A program made the position numbers and the translations under genes. Below, in pieces: positions 34,251 to 42,861 of a DNA stretch of 64,000 nt. Positions within the stretch are counted from its first letter, which is position 1; every line of letters starts with the position of its first letter. The notes beneath the pieces were generated by a model. It made no database searches, was not told the DNA's origin, and saw only the letters and a program-made list of their open reading frames with translations. Origin of the DNA: Falsiruegeria litorea R37 (GTDB lineage Bacteria > Pseudomonadota > Alphaproteobacteria > Rhodobacterales > Rhodobacteraceae); contig NZ_FWFO01000001.1 of the NCBI RefSeq assembly GCF_900172225.1, forward strand, positions 558,001-622,000, read 5' to 3'.

Positions 34251-34769
34251 ATGAAACGTAGCATTCTGATCCATCCCGACCCACGCCTGAAAAAGCTGTG
34301 TGATCCTGTGGCCGATCTTTCGGACGATTTGCGCAAGCTGGCCGATGACATGCTTGAGACGATGTATGACGCGCCGGGCATTGGTTTGGCCGCGCCGCAG
34401 ATCGGTGTGCTGAACCGGTTGATTGTTTTGGACTGCACCAAAGAAGAGGGCGAGACTCCACGTCCGTTGATGATGTTCAACCCCGAAGTGGTGTCCTCCT
34501 CGGACGACCTAAACGTTTATGAAGAGGGATGCTTGTCGATCCCGGATCAATACGCCGAAGTCACCCGCCCGCGCGAGGTCGAGGTCGCGTGGATGGACCA
34601 GAACGGCAATGCCCGCCAAGAGGTGTTCGATGGTCTTTGGGCCACTTGCGTACAGCATGAGATCGACCATTTGGATGGCAAGCTCTTTATCGATTACCTC
34701 AAGCCGCTGAAGCGTCAGATGATCACGCGCAAGATGCAAAAGCTCAAGCGTGAGCGGGCGCGCGCCTGA
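34251..34769 (+). CDS. def: Peptide deformylase
   Basis: 172-residue metalloenzyme removing the formyl group from nascent proteins. All three motifs are intact: GIGLAAPQ (43-50), EGCLS with metal ligand Cys94, and HEIDH with His136, Glu137 and His140. First of three tandem def-type genes followed by fmt, the enzyme that adds the formyl group. Its stop touches the ATG of the second copy, so they are translated together. Confidence 0.97.
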   Translation: MKRSILIHPDPRLKKLCDPVADLSDDLRKLADDMLETMYDAPGIGLAAPQIGVLNRLIVLDCTKEEGETPRPLMMFNPEVVSSSDDLNVYEEGCLSIPDQYAEVTRPREVEVAWMDQNGNARQEVFDGLWATCVQHEIDHLDGKLFIDYLKPLKRQMITRKMQKLKRERARA

Positions 34770-35264
34770 ATGGCGGTGCGGCCGATCCTGACCTGGCCTG
34801 ACGACCGGCTTGCGACGCAATGTGCGCCGGTGACAGGTCCAGAGGACGCGCTGATCGCGGATATGTTCGATACGATGTATGCGGCACAGGGGCGCGGTTT
34901 GGCCGCGCCGCAGATTGGTGTGCTCAAGCGCGTCTTTGTCATGGATTGCGGTTGGAAAGAGGGGGAGCCGACCCCCTTGGCGATGATCAACCCCTTCATC
35001 ATGGCGGCCGAGCGCGCCGAAGAGATCGGTCCCGAGGGCTGTCTGTCGATCCCCGGCATCATGGTCTCGGTCTCGCGCCCCCGTGCTGTCACTGTGCAAT
35101 GGACCGCGCCCGAGGGCGACATCCACATGGCCGATTTCGACGGGTTCGAGGCGCGCTGCATCCAGCACGAGTTTGATCATCTCAACGGCATGGTCACCTT
35201 TGACCGTCTTGATGAGATCGCCCGCCGTACAGCCGAGGCGCACTACAAGGAAATGAACACATGA
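34770..35264 (+). CDS. def2: Peptide deformylase, second copy
   Basis: 164-residue paralogue with complete motifs: GRGLAAPQ (41-48), EGCLS with Cys91, and HEFDH with His133, Glu134 and His137. It should be active. It lacks the Lys/Arg-rich C-terminus of the first copy. The ATG at 34770 follows the first def stop without a gap, and its own stop overlaps the third gene by 4 bp. Confidence 0.93.
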   Translation: MAVRPILTWPDDRLATQCAPVTGPEDALIADMFDTMYAAQGRGLAAPQIGVLKRVFVMDCGWKEGEPTPLAMINPFIMAAERAEEIGPEGCLSIPGIMVSVSRPRAVTVQWTAPEGDIHMADFDGFEARCIQHEFDHLNGMVTFDRLDEIARRTAEAHYKEMNT

Positions 35265-35758
35265 CCGTCCGAAAATGTTTGCCGTGGCCCGACAAGCGCC
35301 TGCGCACCAAGGCCGCACCAGTCAGCGAGATCACCGACGAGATCCGTGAAATCTGGACCGACATGATCGACACGATGGAGGCGATGCCCGGTGTGGGCCT
35401 TGCGGGCAATCAGATCGGCGTGATGCTGCGGTTGGCCGTCGTCGATGGGTCGACCGAACGGGGCCGTGCAGTGCGCTTGGCCAATCCCGAGATCCTGCAT
35501 TCGTCAATCGAACTGCGCGAGCATGACGAGGCGAGCCCGAACCTGCCGGGCATGTCGGCCAAGATCAAACGCCCGCGTGCGGTCACGGTGCGGTTCCTGA
35601 ATGAGGACGGCGCGGTGGACCGGCGCGACTTTGTCGGGATCGAGGCGACAAGCGTGCAGCACCAGATCGACCATCTGAACGGCAAGATGTATTTCGACCG
35701 CCTCAGCAAGGTCAAACGCGACATGCTGTTGCGCAAGGCAAAGAAACTGAACGGCTGA
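35261..35758 (+). CDS. Peptide deformylase-like protein lacking catalytic residues
   Basis: 165-residue member of the def trio. The first motif is altered to GVGLAGNQ, the EGCLS motif reads EASPN so the metal-ligand Cys becomes Ser92, and the HExDH motif is HQIDH, so the catalytic Glu is Gln135. The two His remain. The fold is probably kept ([22 protein letters not shown]) but deformylase activity is not expected. Overlaps the second def by 4 bp and precedes fmt by 8 bp. It may be a regulatory or binding subunit. Confidence 0.9.
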   Translation: MTVRKCLPWPDKRLRTKAAPVSEITDEIREIWTDMIDTMEAMPGVGLAGNQIGVMLRLAVVDGSTERGRAVRLANPEILHSSIELREHDEASPNLPGMSAKIKRPRAVTVRFLNEDGAVDRRDFVGIEATSVQHQIDHLNGKMYFDRLSKVKRDMLLRKAKKLNG

Positions 35759-35766
35759 GGCAAATC

Positions 35767-36672
35767 ATGCGCATCATCTTCATGGGAACGCCTGAGTTTT
35801 CGGTGCCGGTGCTGGATGCTCTGGTGGGGGCAGGGCATGAGATTGCGGCTGTTTATTGCCAGCCGCCGCGCCCTGCAGGCCGTGGCAAGAAAGAGCGCCC
35901 CACGCCAGTGCATGCCCGGGCGGTGGAGCTGGGGCTGGAAGTGCGCCATCCCGTTTCTTTGAAAGGGGCTGAGCAACAGACCGAGTTCGCTGCGCTGAAC
36001 GCGGAAGTGGCCGTGGTTGTGGCTTATGGTATGATCCTGCCGCAGGCGGTGCTGGACGCGCCCGCAAAGGGATGCCTGAACATTCACGCCAGCCTTTTGC
36101 CACGCTGGCGCGGGGCCGCGCCCATCCATCGCGCGATCATGGCAGGCGATGCGGAAACCGGTGTCTGCATCATGCAGATGGAGGCCGGGTTGGACACGGG
36201 TCCTGTGCTCTTGCGGGTGGCTACGCCGATTGAGACCGAAGAGACCACGGCCCAGCTGCATGACCGCCTGTCGGGCATGGGTGCACGGGCTATCGTAGAT
36301 GCTTTGGCACAGCTGCCCGATTTGACGCCCAAAGTGCAGCCAGACGAGGGCGTGACCTATGCGCAGAAGATCGACAAGGCCGAGGCGCGGGTTGATTGGA
36401 CCAAACCAGCGTTAGAGGTGGATCGGCAGATCCGGGGCCTGTCGCCATTTCCCGGTGCCTGGACCGAGATTGACGGGCAGCGGGTGAAACTGCTGGCGTC
36501 GCGGCTTGCCGATGGCACGGGTGCTGCGGGTAAGGTGTTGAACGACGCGCTGACGGTGGCCTGTGGCGATGGCGCCGTGTCCCTCTTGCGCTTGCAACGG
36601 GCGGGCAAGGGTGCGCAGGATAGGGATGTATTCCTGCGCGGTATGCCGGTGGCCAAGGGCGCGCAGCTCTGA
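35767..36672 (+). CDS. fmt: Methionyl-tRNA formyltransferase
   Basis: 301-residue enzyme formylating Met-tRNA(fMet) with 10-formyl-THF. The catalytic domain has [17 protein letters not shown], the RPAGRGKK loop, the [16 protein letters not shown] segment with its conserved Ser-Leu-Leu-Pro, and [13 protein letters not shown]; a C-terminal OB-like domain follows from about residue 205. It is the fourth gene of the def-def-deflike-fmt operon, closing the formylation cycle. Confidence 0.97.
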   Translation: MRIIFMGTPEFSVPVLDALVGAGHEIAAVYCQPPRPAGRGKKERPTPVHARAVELGLEVRHPVSLKGAEQQTEFAALNAEVAVVVAYGMILPQAVLDAPAKGCLNIHASLLPRWRGAAPIHRAIMAGDAETGVCIMQMEAGLDTGPVLLRVATPIETEETTAQLHDRLSGMGARAIVDALAQLPDLTPKVQPDEGVTYAQKIDKAEARVDWTKPALEVDRQIRGLSPFPGAWTEIDGQRVKLLASRLADGTGAAGKVLNDALTVACGDGAVSLLRLQRAGKGAQDRDVFLRGMPVAKGAQL

Positions 36673-36685
36673 AGAGGATGACGCG

Positions 36686-36922
36686 ATGTTCATGACGCTG
36701 ATGGGGACCGTGGTGATCGCCGGAATCATTGGCTATGCCTCGGAACGCACGGGCTGGACCCACAATGGCATCCTGCAATCCATGATCATCTGCATCGGTG
36801 GCGCGTTTCTGTTCTATTTCATTCGCATCATGTTCGGGATCGGCTTTGCTTCTCCGGGCATGAACGCCATTGTGTCGAGCATTGGTGCACTGATCATCGT
36901 GCCGTTCCATTGGAGGCGCTGA
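36686..36922 (+). CDS. Small integral membrane protein
   Basis: 78 residues with three hydrophobic helices: MTLMGTVVIAGIIGYASERTG, NGILQSMIICIGGAFLFYFIRIMFGI and MNAIVSSIGALIIVPFHWRR. The layout resembles the GlsB/YeaQ/YmgE group of stress-induced membrane proteins, as does the next gene. The ATG at 36686 has GAAGAGG upstream. Located 13 bp after fmt, so probably on the same transcript. Function unknown. Confidence 0.72.
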   Translation: MFMTLMGTVVIAGIIGYASERTGWTHNGILQSMIICIGGAFLFYFIRIMFGIGFASPGMNAIVSSIGALIIVPFHWRR

Positions 36923-36923
36923 C

Positions 36924-37163
36924 ATGACGGTTGTTGCGCTTATCGTGATAGGGGCCGCGGCCGGATTTCTGGCCACGCGGCTGATGCGGATCGAGGCCGA
37001 CATTCCCACCACCATGTTCATCGGCATCATCGGCGCGCTTGTGGGTGGTTTTGTCCTGCGCTTTCTGTCCAGCGTGATGGGGGTTCTGTCGGGCTTTGTC
37101 GGCGCGGTGCTTGGTGCGCTGTTGGTGATCTGGATCTGGAAGACCTATATTCGCAAACCCTGA
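36924..37163 (+). CDS. Small integral membrane protein (GlsB/YeaQ/YmgE-like)
   Basis: 79 residues, three hydrophobic helices with many Gly, including VVALIVIGAAAGFLATRLM, TMFIGIIGALVGGFVLRFL and GFVGAVLGALLVIWIWK. This matches the transglycosylase-associated (GlsB/YeaQ) pattern. It starts 1 bp after the previous small membrane gene with TTGGAGGCG as site and likely forms a pair with it. Confidence 0.75.
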   Translation: MTVVALIVIGAAAGFLATRLMRIEADIPTTMFIGIIGALVGGFVLRFLSSVMGVLSGFVGAVLGALLVIWIWKTYIRKP

Positions 37164-37229
37164 CAGAGGCTTGACGCTTGATGTCTTTGGTCGCCAACTG
37201 CTGGAAAAGCTATTCCAGGAGAGGGTTTC

Positions 37230-38063
37230 ATGATCACGCATGCGCAGGTCGAGGATTTGGGGCCAGACGATCTGGCCCTTATGGGGGTGCCGCTGGATCT
37301 GCACAGCTCGTTCCTGCAGGGCCCCGCCTTTGCCCCCACCCGAATCCGCGAGGCGTTGCATTCAGGGGCGGCCAACCTGACGGCCGAGGATGGCACAGAT
37401 CTGGGGATGACGGACCGTGTCAAAGACACCGGTGATGTGGATGTGTTTGAACAGCGGGGACCCGAGCCGATTGCCGCAATCGAGGCAGGCGCGGGCTCGC
37501 GGTTGGACACCGGCGCGCGGCTCTTGTCTTTGGGCGGCGATCACTCGGTGTCTTTCCCGCTGATCAAGGCCCATGCGGATCGCCATGACGGGCTGAACGT
37601 GTTGCACATCGACGCCCACCCGGACCTTTATGATCAACAGGACATCGGCCCCTTGGGGCATGGCTGTCCCTTCGCGCGGGTGATGGAAACGGGGCAGGTC
37701 AAACGGCTGATGCAGGTGGGCATCCGCACGATGAACGCGCATCAGCGCGAGCAGGCTGAGCGCTTCGGGGTCGAGGTTGTGGATATGCACGGCTGGCGGG
37801 CGGATCTTACGCCAGAGTTTGACGGGCCGGTGTATCTGTCGCTGGATCTGGACGGGCTTGATCCGGCTTTTGCGCCAGGGGTGTCGCATCATGAACCGGG
37901 TGGGCTCAGCACTCGCGAGGTGATCGACCTGATCGCGCGGTTCAAAGGACAATTGGTGGGTGCCGATATTGTCGAGTTGAACCCGCACCGCGATCCCTAT
38001 GGCATCACGGCGATGGTGGCTGCGAAATTCGTCAAAGAGATCGGAGCACGGTTCCTGCGCTAA
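37230..38063 (+). CDS. Arginase/agmatinase family ureohydrolase
   Basis: 277-residue binuclear-manganese hydrolase. The metal motifs are GGDHS, the DAHPD motif, and SLDLDGLDP, and the late glutamate in VELNPHRD is present, so activity on a guanidino compound (arginine, agmatine or formiminoglutamate type) is expected. The exact substrate is not clear; loop sequences such as PLDLHSSFLQGPAFAPTRIREAL resemble the agmatinase-like branch seen in alphaproteobacteria. It ends at repeat copy E. Confidence 0.88.
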   Translation: MITHAQVEDLGPDDLALMGVPLDLHSSFLQGPAFAPTRIREALHSGAANLTAEDGTDLGMTDRVKDTGDVDVFEQRGPEPIAAIEAGAGSRLDTGARLLSLGGDHSVSFPLIKAHADRHDGLNVLHIDAHPDLYDQQDIGPLGHGCPFARVMETGQVKRLMQVGIRTMNAHQREQAERFGVEVVDMHGWRADLTPEFDGPVYLSLDLDGLDPAFAPGVSHHEPGGLSTREVIDLIARFKGQLVGADIVELNPHRDPYGITAMVAAKFVKEIGARFLR

Positions 38064-38073
38064 CGTTGCCACC

Positions 38074-38203
38074 TGCGCGGCCTGTCGGCCTTGCGTCCTG
38101 CGGACGGCAGGGGGCCAGGCTCACGCGGGCAAAGCCCGCGTGAGCCTGGCTCAACGGGAGGAGATGTTTCGCCAGAAACATTGACGACGGGCGGGAGTGC
38201 CCC
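38074..38203. repeat. Convergent-gap repeat, copy E (type II, inverted)
   Basis: About 130 bp filling the 141-bp gap between the convergent ureohydrolase and TRIC-type genes. It holds a perfect 17-bp stem, GCCAGGCTCACGCGGGC at 38114-38130 pairing with 38134-38150 over an AAA loop, then TCAACGGGAGGAG, the hairpin ATGTTTC-GCCA-GAAACAT (38164-38181) and GACGACGGGCGGGAG. Copy F is its close relative. Confidence 0.8.
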
Positions 38204-38204
38204 C

Positions 38205-38834
38205 TTAACCGTGATCGCGCGGTGGGCGGCTTTTGTAGACGGGCAAACGCCAGCCAAAGATCAGCGAACCGGCTCGCAGGCCCCAGCATGTCAAGGCTGC
38301 CAATCCCAAGGTTGTGAGTTGCGGTAAACCTTGCGTATCCGAGATCAGCGCCACCAGGGCACCTGTTAGGGCGCAGGTCACATAAAGCTCGCCCTGCTTC
38401 AGAACCAGAGGGATTTCGTTACAAACCACATCGCGCATCAGCCCACCCAGGCACCCTGTCGTCATGCCCATAAGCACCACGATGACCGGCGGTTGTTGCA
38501 TCGTCAGCGCAACGCCAGTGCCGGCGGCCACTGCTATGGCCAGGGCAAAACTGTCAAGCCAGATCAGCCAGTTGTACCGGCTCTCGACCAGATGTGCGGT
38601 AAAGAACACCAGCAGGGCCGCAGCCGAAGCGATGAGGACATAGCTGGGTTCCCCAATCCAAAACACAGGGTTCCGATCCAGCAATAGGTCACGGACCGTG
38701 CCGCCACCCACCGCCGTCAGACAAGCCACAAACGCAAACCCCACCAGATCCAATTGCGCCCGGCTGGCGACCAGCGCTCCGGTCAGGGCAAAGACCAGGA
38801 CGGAGGCATAATCGAGCAGCGCAAGCGCGCTCAC
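38205..38834 (-). CDS. TRIC-type cation channel family protein (UPF0126/YicG)
   Basis: 209-residue membrane protein with about seven hydrophobic helices and two repeats each containing a Gly-rich kink with Arg-Asp: [19 protein letters not shown] and [21 protein letters not shown]. These are the marks of prokaryotic trimeric intracellular cation channels. The start is the GTG at 38834, overlapping the rnhA stop by 4 bp (GTGA). It is downstream of rnhA in a leftward ispH-methyltransferase-rnhA operon. Confidence 0.88.
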   Translation of the reverse strand: MSALALLDYASVLVFALTGALVASRAQLDLVGFAFVACLTAVGGGTVRDLLLDRNPVFWIGEPSYVLIASAAALLVFFTAHLVESRYNWLIWLDSFALAIAVAAGTGVALTMQQPPVIVVLMGMTTGCLGGLMRDVVCNEIPLVLKQGELYVTCALTGALVALISDTQGLPQLTTLGLAALTCWGLRAGSLIFGWRLPVYKSRPPRDHG

Positions 38835-39298
38835 GCTTTGGCTTTCTTGGGTTTGAATGGGGCCATACCCGCGCGTGCCAACTCGTCAGCCCGTTCGTTT
38901 TCGGGGTGGCCCGCGTGGCCTTTGACCCATTCCCATGTCACGTCATGGCGTTGTTGCGCCTCATCAATGCGTTGCCACAGGTCGACGTTCTTTACCGGCT
39001 TTTTCGACGCTGTCTTCCAGCCGTTCTTCTTCCAGCCAAAGATCCACCCTGTGACGCCATTTTTGACATAAGCGCTGTCGGTGACGACGGTGATCTTCGT
39101 GGGCCGTTCCAGCGCCTCGAGCGCGTTGATCGCAGCCAGCAATTCCATGCGGTTGTTGGTGGTTTCAGCCTCGCCACCCTTCAGTTCGCGTTCTTTCACA
39201 ACTGTCTCGCCGTCCATCGCGCGCAGCAATGCGCCCCAACCCCCGGGGCCGGGATTGCCCGAACAAGCTCCATCGGTATAGGCAAAAAGCTCAGGCAT
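38831..39298 (-). CDS. rnhA: Ribonuclease HI
   Basis: 155-residue nuclease degrading RNA in RNA-DNA hybrids. The four acidic residues are in [45 protein letters not shown] and the late [11 protein letters not shown]; the basic protrusion [18 protein letters not shown] is present. The start overlaps the methyltransferase end by 8 bp. Third gene of the leftward operon from ispH. Confidence 0.97.
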   Translation of the reverse strand: MPELFAYTDGACSGNPGPGGWGALLRAMDGETVVKERELKGGEAETTNNRMELLAAINALEALERPTKITVVTDSAYVKNGVTGWIFGWKKNGWKTASKKPVKNVDLWQRIDEAQQRHDVTWEWVKGHAGHPENERADELARAGMAPFKPKKAKA

Positions 39299-39890
39299 GG
39301 GTGGTCATCGTAACAAAAGTTTCGACGCCGCCAGCCAGCCCCTCACCGTTGCCGCGTTTCGAGCGGGTCACGGTGAAGCCTGCGGTCTTTAGATGCTCGC
39401 GCAATTCATCCTCGCTGAAATAGGAATAGAAACGGCCCAGGCTGTCGCGACCCTGGTCGCTGCCCAGTTTCATGCCGATGTGAAACGCACCACCCGGTTT
39501 CAGGGCGCGGTGGATGCGGGCCAGATGGGTGGGGAAATCTTCTCGTGGGGCGTGCAGCAGGCTGAAGTTGGCCCAGATGCCATCGTAGATTCCAACGGCT
39601 GCCATCTGGTCAAAACTTTCCACCCGCGCATCGACGCCAAAATCGGACTTGGCCAGCGCCACCATTGCGGGCGAGGCGTCTGTAGCGTCGACCTGCAGCC
39701 CTTCGGCCTTGAACCGGGCGGCCCAATGGCCGGGGCCGCAACCCAGGTCCAGCACATACCCGCCTTCTGGGATCAATTCCAGAAAGCCGCGCAGGTCTGA
39801 TTTCTGGTCGGCGTCCTTGGCGCGGGCATAGCCGTCCGCGTATTGCTGCGCAGCTTCGGCATAGACGTCGAGTGTCTGCTTGTCGCTCAT
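39291..39890 (-). CDS. SAM-dependent methyltransferase (class I)
   Basis: 199 residues with a Rossmann methyltransferase fold: motif [20 protein letters not shown], the acidic loop [15 protein letters not shown], motif [21 protein letters not shown], and [27 protein letters not shown]. It belongs to the Methyltransf_11/25 group; the substrate is unknown. The start overlaps the ispH stop by 4 bp (ATGA at 39887-39890), so it is translationally coupled to ispH. Confidence 0.88.
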   Translation of the reverse strand: MSDKQTLDVYAEAAQQYADGYARAKDADQKSDLRGFLELIPEGGYVLDLGCGPGHWAARFKAEGLQVDATDASPAMVALAKSDFGVDARVESFDQMAAVGIYDGIWANFSLLHAPREDFPTHLARIHRALKPGGAFHIGMKLGSDQGRDSLGRFYSYFSEDELREHLKTAGFTVTRSKRGNGEGLAGGVETFVTMTTHA

Positions 39891-40837
39891 GCGGGCACCC
39901 GTAGAACGCGCGGGACTTTGAACTCGACATTTTCGACAGCTGTTTCAACTGTTTCGACAGTCACATCAAAACGGGCGCGGAAGGCATCGATCACCTCGTT
40001 GACCAGCAGCTCGGGTGCAGACGCGCCGGCAGTGATGCCGACAGAGGCAACGCCTTCCAGCGCGCGCCAGTCGATGTTTTCGGCGCGCATGACCAGTTGG
40101 GCATAATTGCAACCTGCCTTCGATCCCACCTCGACCAACCGGCGCGAATTGGAGGAGTTCGGTGCGCCCACCACCAGCATTGCGTCCACTTTGGGCGCGA
40201 TGGCTTTGACGGCCTCTTGCCGATTGGTGGTGGCGTAGCAGATGTCTTCTTTGTGGGGGCCGACGATCTTTGGGAACCGGGCCTGTAGTGCTGCGACGAT
40301 GTCTTTGGTGTCATCGACGCTCAGCGTGGTTTGCGTGACATAGGCGATGCTCTCGGGATTGCGGACCGGAACTGTGGCGACGTCATCAACGGTTTCAACC
40401 AGCAAAACCTCACCCTCGGGCAGTTGACCCATCGTACCGATGGTTTCTGGGTGGCCCTTGTGACCGATCATGATCATCTGGAGCCCTGCGTCCGAGTGGC
40501 GCTGCGCCTCGACATGCACCTTGCTGACCAGGGGGCAGGTGGCATCGACATAGACCATGTTGCGGCGGGTGGCCTCGGCCGGGACGGATTTCGCGACGCC
40601 ATGGGCGGAAAAGATCACCGGTCGATCGTCAGGGCAATCGTCCAGCTCTTCGACAAAGACCGCGCCTTTGTCACGCAGTCCGTCGACCACAAATTTGTTG
40701 TGCACGATTTCGTGGCGGACATAGACCGGCGCGCCCCATTTCTCGAGTGCCATTTCCACGATCTTGATGGCGCGATCAACACCGGCACAAAACCCGCGGG
40801 GGGCGGCCAGGTACAAAGTGAGGGGCTGTTTGGTCAT
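39887..40837 (-). CDS. ispH: 4-hydroxy-3-methylbut-2-enyl diphosphate reductase
   Basis: 316-residue iron-sulfur enzyme, the last step of the MEP isoprenoid pathway producing IPP and DMAPP. Cluster cysteines lie in [24 protein letters not shown] and the [15 protein letters not shown] segment; substrate-binding SSNSRRL is also visible. The ATG at 40837 has AGGAG upstream. It heads a leftward operon with a methyltransferase, rnhA and the channel gene. Confidence 0.97.
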   Translation of the reverse strand: MTKQPLTLYLAAPRGFCAGVDRAIKIVEMALEKWGAPVYVRHEIVHNKFVVDGLRDKGAVFVEELDDCPDDRPVIFSAHGVAKSVPAEATRRNMVYVDATCPLVSKVHVEAQRHSDAGLQMIMIGHKGHPETIGTMGQLPEGEVLLVETVDDVATVPVRNPESIAYVTQTTLSVDDTKDIVAALQARFPKIVGPHKEDICYATTNRQEAVKAIAPKVDAMLVVGAPNSSNSRRLVEVGSKAGCNYAQLVMRAENIDWRALEGVASVGITAGASAPELLVNEVIDAFRARFDVTVETVETAVENVEFKVPRVLRVPA

Positions 40838-41015
40838 GTTGGCGTCTCCTTGCGGGGGACAGGTAAGGCTTTGCCGACGTCAGGTCCAGTGCGGGATGTT
40901 GTCACGAATCTGACACGGGCGCCTTGTATCAAGAAGGCATTAAGTGACCTGGGCATAGATCAGCGACCTTACTGGGCTTATTTCGGTCAAGTGGGGGAGT
41001 GATGTATAGATTTGA

Positions 41016-41047
41016 AAAGACCCCGATCCGCATGGATCGGGGTCTTT
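41016..41047 (-). terminator. Strong hairpin terminator after the NYN gene, possibly bidirectional
   Basis: AAAGACCCCGATCC-GCAT-GGATCGGGGTCTTT, a perfect 14-bp stem. On the minus strand it lies about 60 nt after the NYN stop and runs into a TCTTTTC tract. On the plus strand the stem also ends in TTTATT. Confidence 0.8.
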
Positions 41048-41105
41048 ATTCTGATGGCGCTTGGGGGCACCGTCCGGCTTGCCCAAGCAGCATAGGCGGT
41101 CGCTG

Positions 41106-41681
41106 TTATTGTCCGGCAGCCGCAGCAACGCTGCGCGGTTCCATCGGCATCTCGCGCGGCGGGCGTCCGATGACATCGCGCAGTTCTTCGAGCTCGATAA
41201 AATTGTCGGCCTGGCGGCGCAGCTCGTCCGATATCATCGGTGGCTGGCTGCGGATGGTCGAAACAACCGAGACGCGCACACCCTGACGCTGCAGGCTGGC
41301 CACCAGCGGGCGGAAGTCGCCGTCGCCGGAGAAGAGCACGATGTGGTCGACACGGGGCGCAAGCTCCATGGCGTCGACCGTCAGTTCGATGTCCATGTTT
41401 CCCTTGACCTTACGGCGGCCCATGCTGTCGGTGTATTCTTTCGCGGGTTTCGTCACCATGGTGAAGCCGTTGTAGTGCAGCCAATCGACCAGGGGTCGGA
41501 TCGGCGAGTATTCGTCATTTTCCAGGAGCGCTGTGTAGTAAAAAGCACGAAGCATCTTTCCGCGGCGCATGAACTCTTGGCGCAGCAGTTTGTAGTCGAT
41601 ATCGAAGCCCAGTGCTTTGGCGGCGGCGTAAAGATTCGAACCGTCGATGAACAGCGCTAGCCGTTCGTCCTTGTAAAACAT
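41106..41681 (-). CDS. NYN-domain (PIN-like) nuclease, LabA/DUF88 family
   Basis: 191-residue protein with the NYN fold: LALFIDGSNLYAAAKALG (Asp13, Asn16), VKGNMDIELTVDAM, and DHIVLFSGDGDFRPLVASLQRQG, which carry the acidic residues of a predicted RNA-cleaving site. Members act in RNA processing or, as LabA, in clock output. The ATG at 41681 follows GGAAGGA by 8 nt; the longer frame from 41834 overlaps folK regulatory sequence and has no homology. Divergent from folK. Confidence 0.9.
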   Translation of the reverse strand: MFYKDERLALFIDGSNLYAAAKALGFDIDYKLLRQEFMRRGKMLRAFYYTALLENDEYSPIRPLVDWLHYNGFTMVTKPAKEYTDSMGRRKVKGNMDIELTVDAMELAPRVDHIVLFSGDGDFRPLVASLQRQGVRVSVVSTIRSQPPMISDELRRQADNFIELEELRDVIGRPPREMPMEPRSVAAAAGQ

Positions 41682-41774
41682 AAATATGTCCTTCCGGTAT
41701 AATCCATTCGCCCTGTTGTCCGTGAGTGAGTGCTTAAATCGGCGAAATGGTGCCATTAACTTAGGAGAATTCGC

Positions 41775-41819
41775 GTGTATCGCAAGTATGATATCTTTAT
41801 GAACAGGGGTCAATGTTGA
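41775..41819 (+). CDS. Candidate 14-codon leader ORF overlapping the folK start
   Basis: GTG at 41775 with an AGGAGA site exactly 6 nt upstream opens a 14-codon frame encoding [14 protein letters not shown] and ending in TGA at 41817-41819. The folK ATG at 41813 lies inside its last codons in another frame. The good ribosome-binding site and overlap suggest translational coupling or a leader peptide. It is too short to test by coding statistics and may be fortuitous. Confidence 0.35.
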   Translation: MYRKYDIFMNRGQC

Positions 41820-42385
41820 CACAATATCGGTCAAATGCGGTTATCGCGTTGGGCGGAAACCTACCTTTTCAAGGGGCTGATCCCAAATTGACCTTGCGGA
41901 AGGCCATTGAACGTGGGTCGGAAATGGGGTTGGTGATTCGCGGAATCAGCCAATTTTACCGAACCCCTTGCTTCCCAGCGGGCGCGGGCCCCGACTATGT
42001 CAATGCCGCGATTCGGGTCGAGACCGAATTGCCCCCCGCAGGTCTTCTGCAGGTGTTGCATGACATTGAACACGAGTTCGGACGGGCCCGCGAACAGCGG
42101 TGGGGCATGCGAACTCTGGATCTGGATGTGCTGCTGTTCGAGGATTTGATTTTACCTGATCGGAAAACATTCGATCAATGGCATAGCCTGCCCCTCGACG
42201 AACAGGTGCGCGCGACGCCGGAACAGCTGATCTTACCGCATCCGCGGCTGCAGGACAGGGCCTTTGCTTTGGTTCCGGCATGCGATGTGGCACCCGATTG
42301 GCGCCATCCGGTGAGCGGCAAGACCATCCGAGAGTTGACTGCGGATTTGCCTGCAGATGCGCTGGCCGAGGTGGTGGCGCTTTGA
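41813..42385 (+). CDS. folK: 2-amino-4-hydroxy-6-hydroxymethyldihydropteridine pyrophosphokinase
   Basis: 190-residue folate-pathway enzyme transferring diphosphate from ATP to the pterin. It has the N-terminal [21 protein letters not shown], the [17 protein letters not shown] segment and the HPPK signature in [16 protein letters not shown], followed by [15 protein letters not shown]. The ATG at 41813 with AGGGG upstream is used. It is divergent from the NYN gene and followed by rpoZ 94 bp away. No folP or folB sits next to it. Confidence 0.96.
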   Translation: MLTQYRSNAVIALGGNLPFQGADPKLTLRKAIERGSEMGLVIRGISQFYRTPCFPAGAGPDYVNAAIRVETELPPAGLLQVLHDIEHEFGRAREQRWGMRTLDLDVLLFEDLILPDRKTFDQWHSLPLDEQVRATPEQLILPHPRLQDRAFALVPACDVAPDWRHPVSGKTIRELTADLPADALAEVVAL

Positions 42386-42411
42386 ACTGCTGCGAAGATG
42401 TCGTTTCCTGC

Positions 42412-42440
42412 TTGTCAAGCAGGGGATTCGCGCTTACATA
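42412..42440 (+). promoter_or_regulatory. Candidate promoter of rpoZ with overlapping inverted repeat
   Basis: TTGTCA (42412-42417), 17-nt spacer and TACATA (42435-42440), about 40 bp before the rpoZ ATG. The -35 overlaps a perfect 7-bp inverted repeat CCTGCTT-GTC-AAGCAGG (42407-42423), which could be an operator. Confidence 0.4.
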
Positions 42441-42479
42441 CACCCCTTCTGGACAAGGTTTCACTTTGGAGATTGCCCA

Positions 42480-42833
42480 ATGGCCCGCGTGACGGTTGAA
42501 GACTGCGTAGACAAAGTACCGAACCGGTTTGAACTGGTTATGCTTGCCGCCCATCGTGCGCGCGAGATTTCTGCAGGTGCAGCCATCACCGTTGATCGCG
42601 ACAACGACAAGAATCCTGTCGTGTCGCTGCGCGAAATCGCGGACGAGACCCAAAGCGCCGCAGATCTGCGCGAGCGTCTGATCGAGAGCAACCAGACCCA
42701 GATTGAGGTCGACGAGCCCGAAGAAGATCAGATGGCACTGCTGATGGGCGCCGATTCCGACAAGCCGGCCGAGGACGACATGTCCGAAGAAAAACTGCTG
42801 CGCGCGCTGATGGAAGCTCAAGGGCAGGGCTGA
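42480..42833 (+). CDS. rpoZ: DNA-directed RNA polymerase subunit omega
   Basis: 117-residue subunit that helps assemble RNA polymerase and takes part in ppGpp binding. The protein opens with [29 protein letters not shown], the omega signature, with [15 protein letters not shown] next and an acidic tail. It lies directly upstream of rsh, the ppGpp synthetase/hydrolase gene, as in many bacteria. The ATG at 42480 is used; upstream frames are the folK region. Confidence 0.97.
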   Translation: MARVTVEDCVDKVPNRFELVMLAAHRAREISAGAAITVDRDNDKNPVVSLREIADETQSAADLRERLIESNQTQIEVDEPEEDQMALLMGADSDKPAEDDMSEEKLLRALMEAQGQG

Positions 42834-42861
42834 ACCGCCCTGATGGGAATGCGGACCGGAC

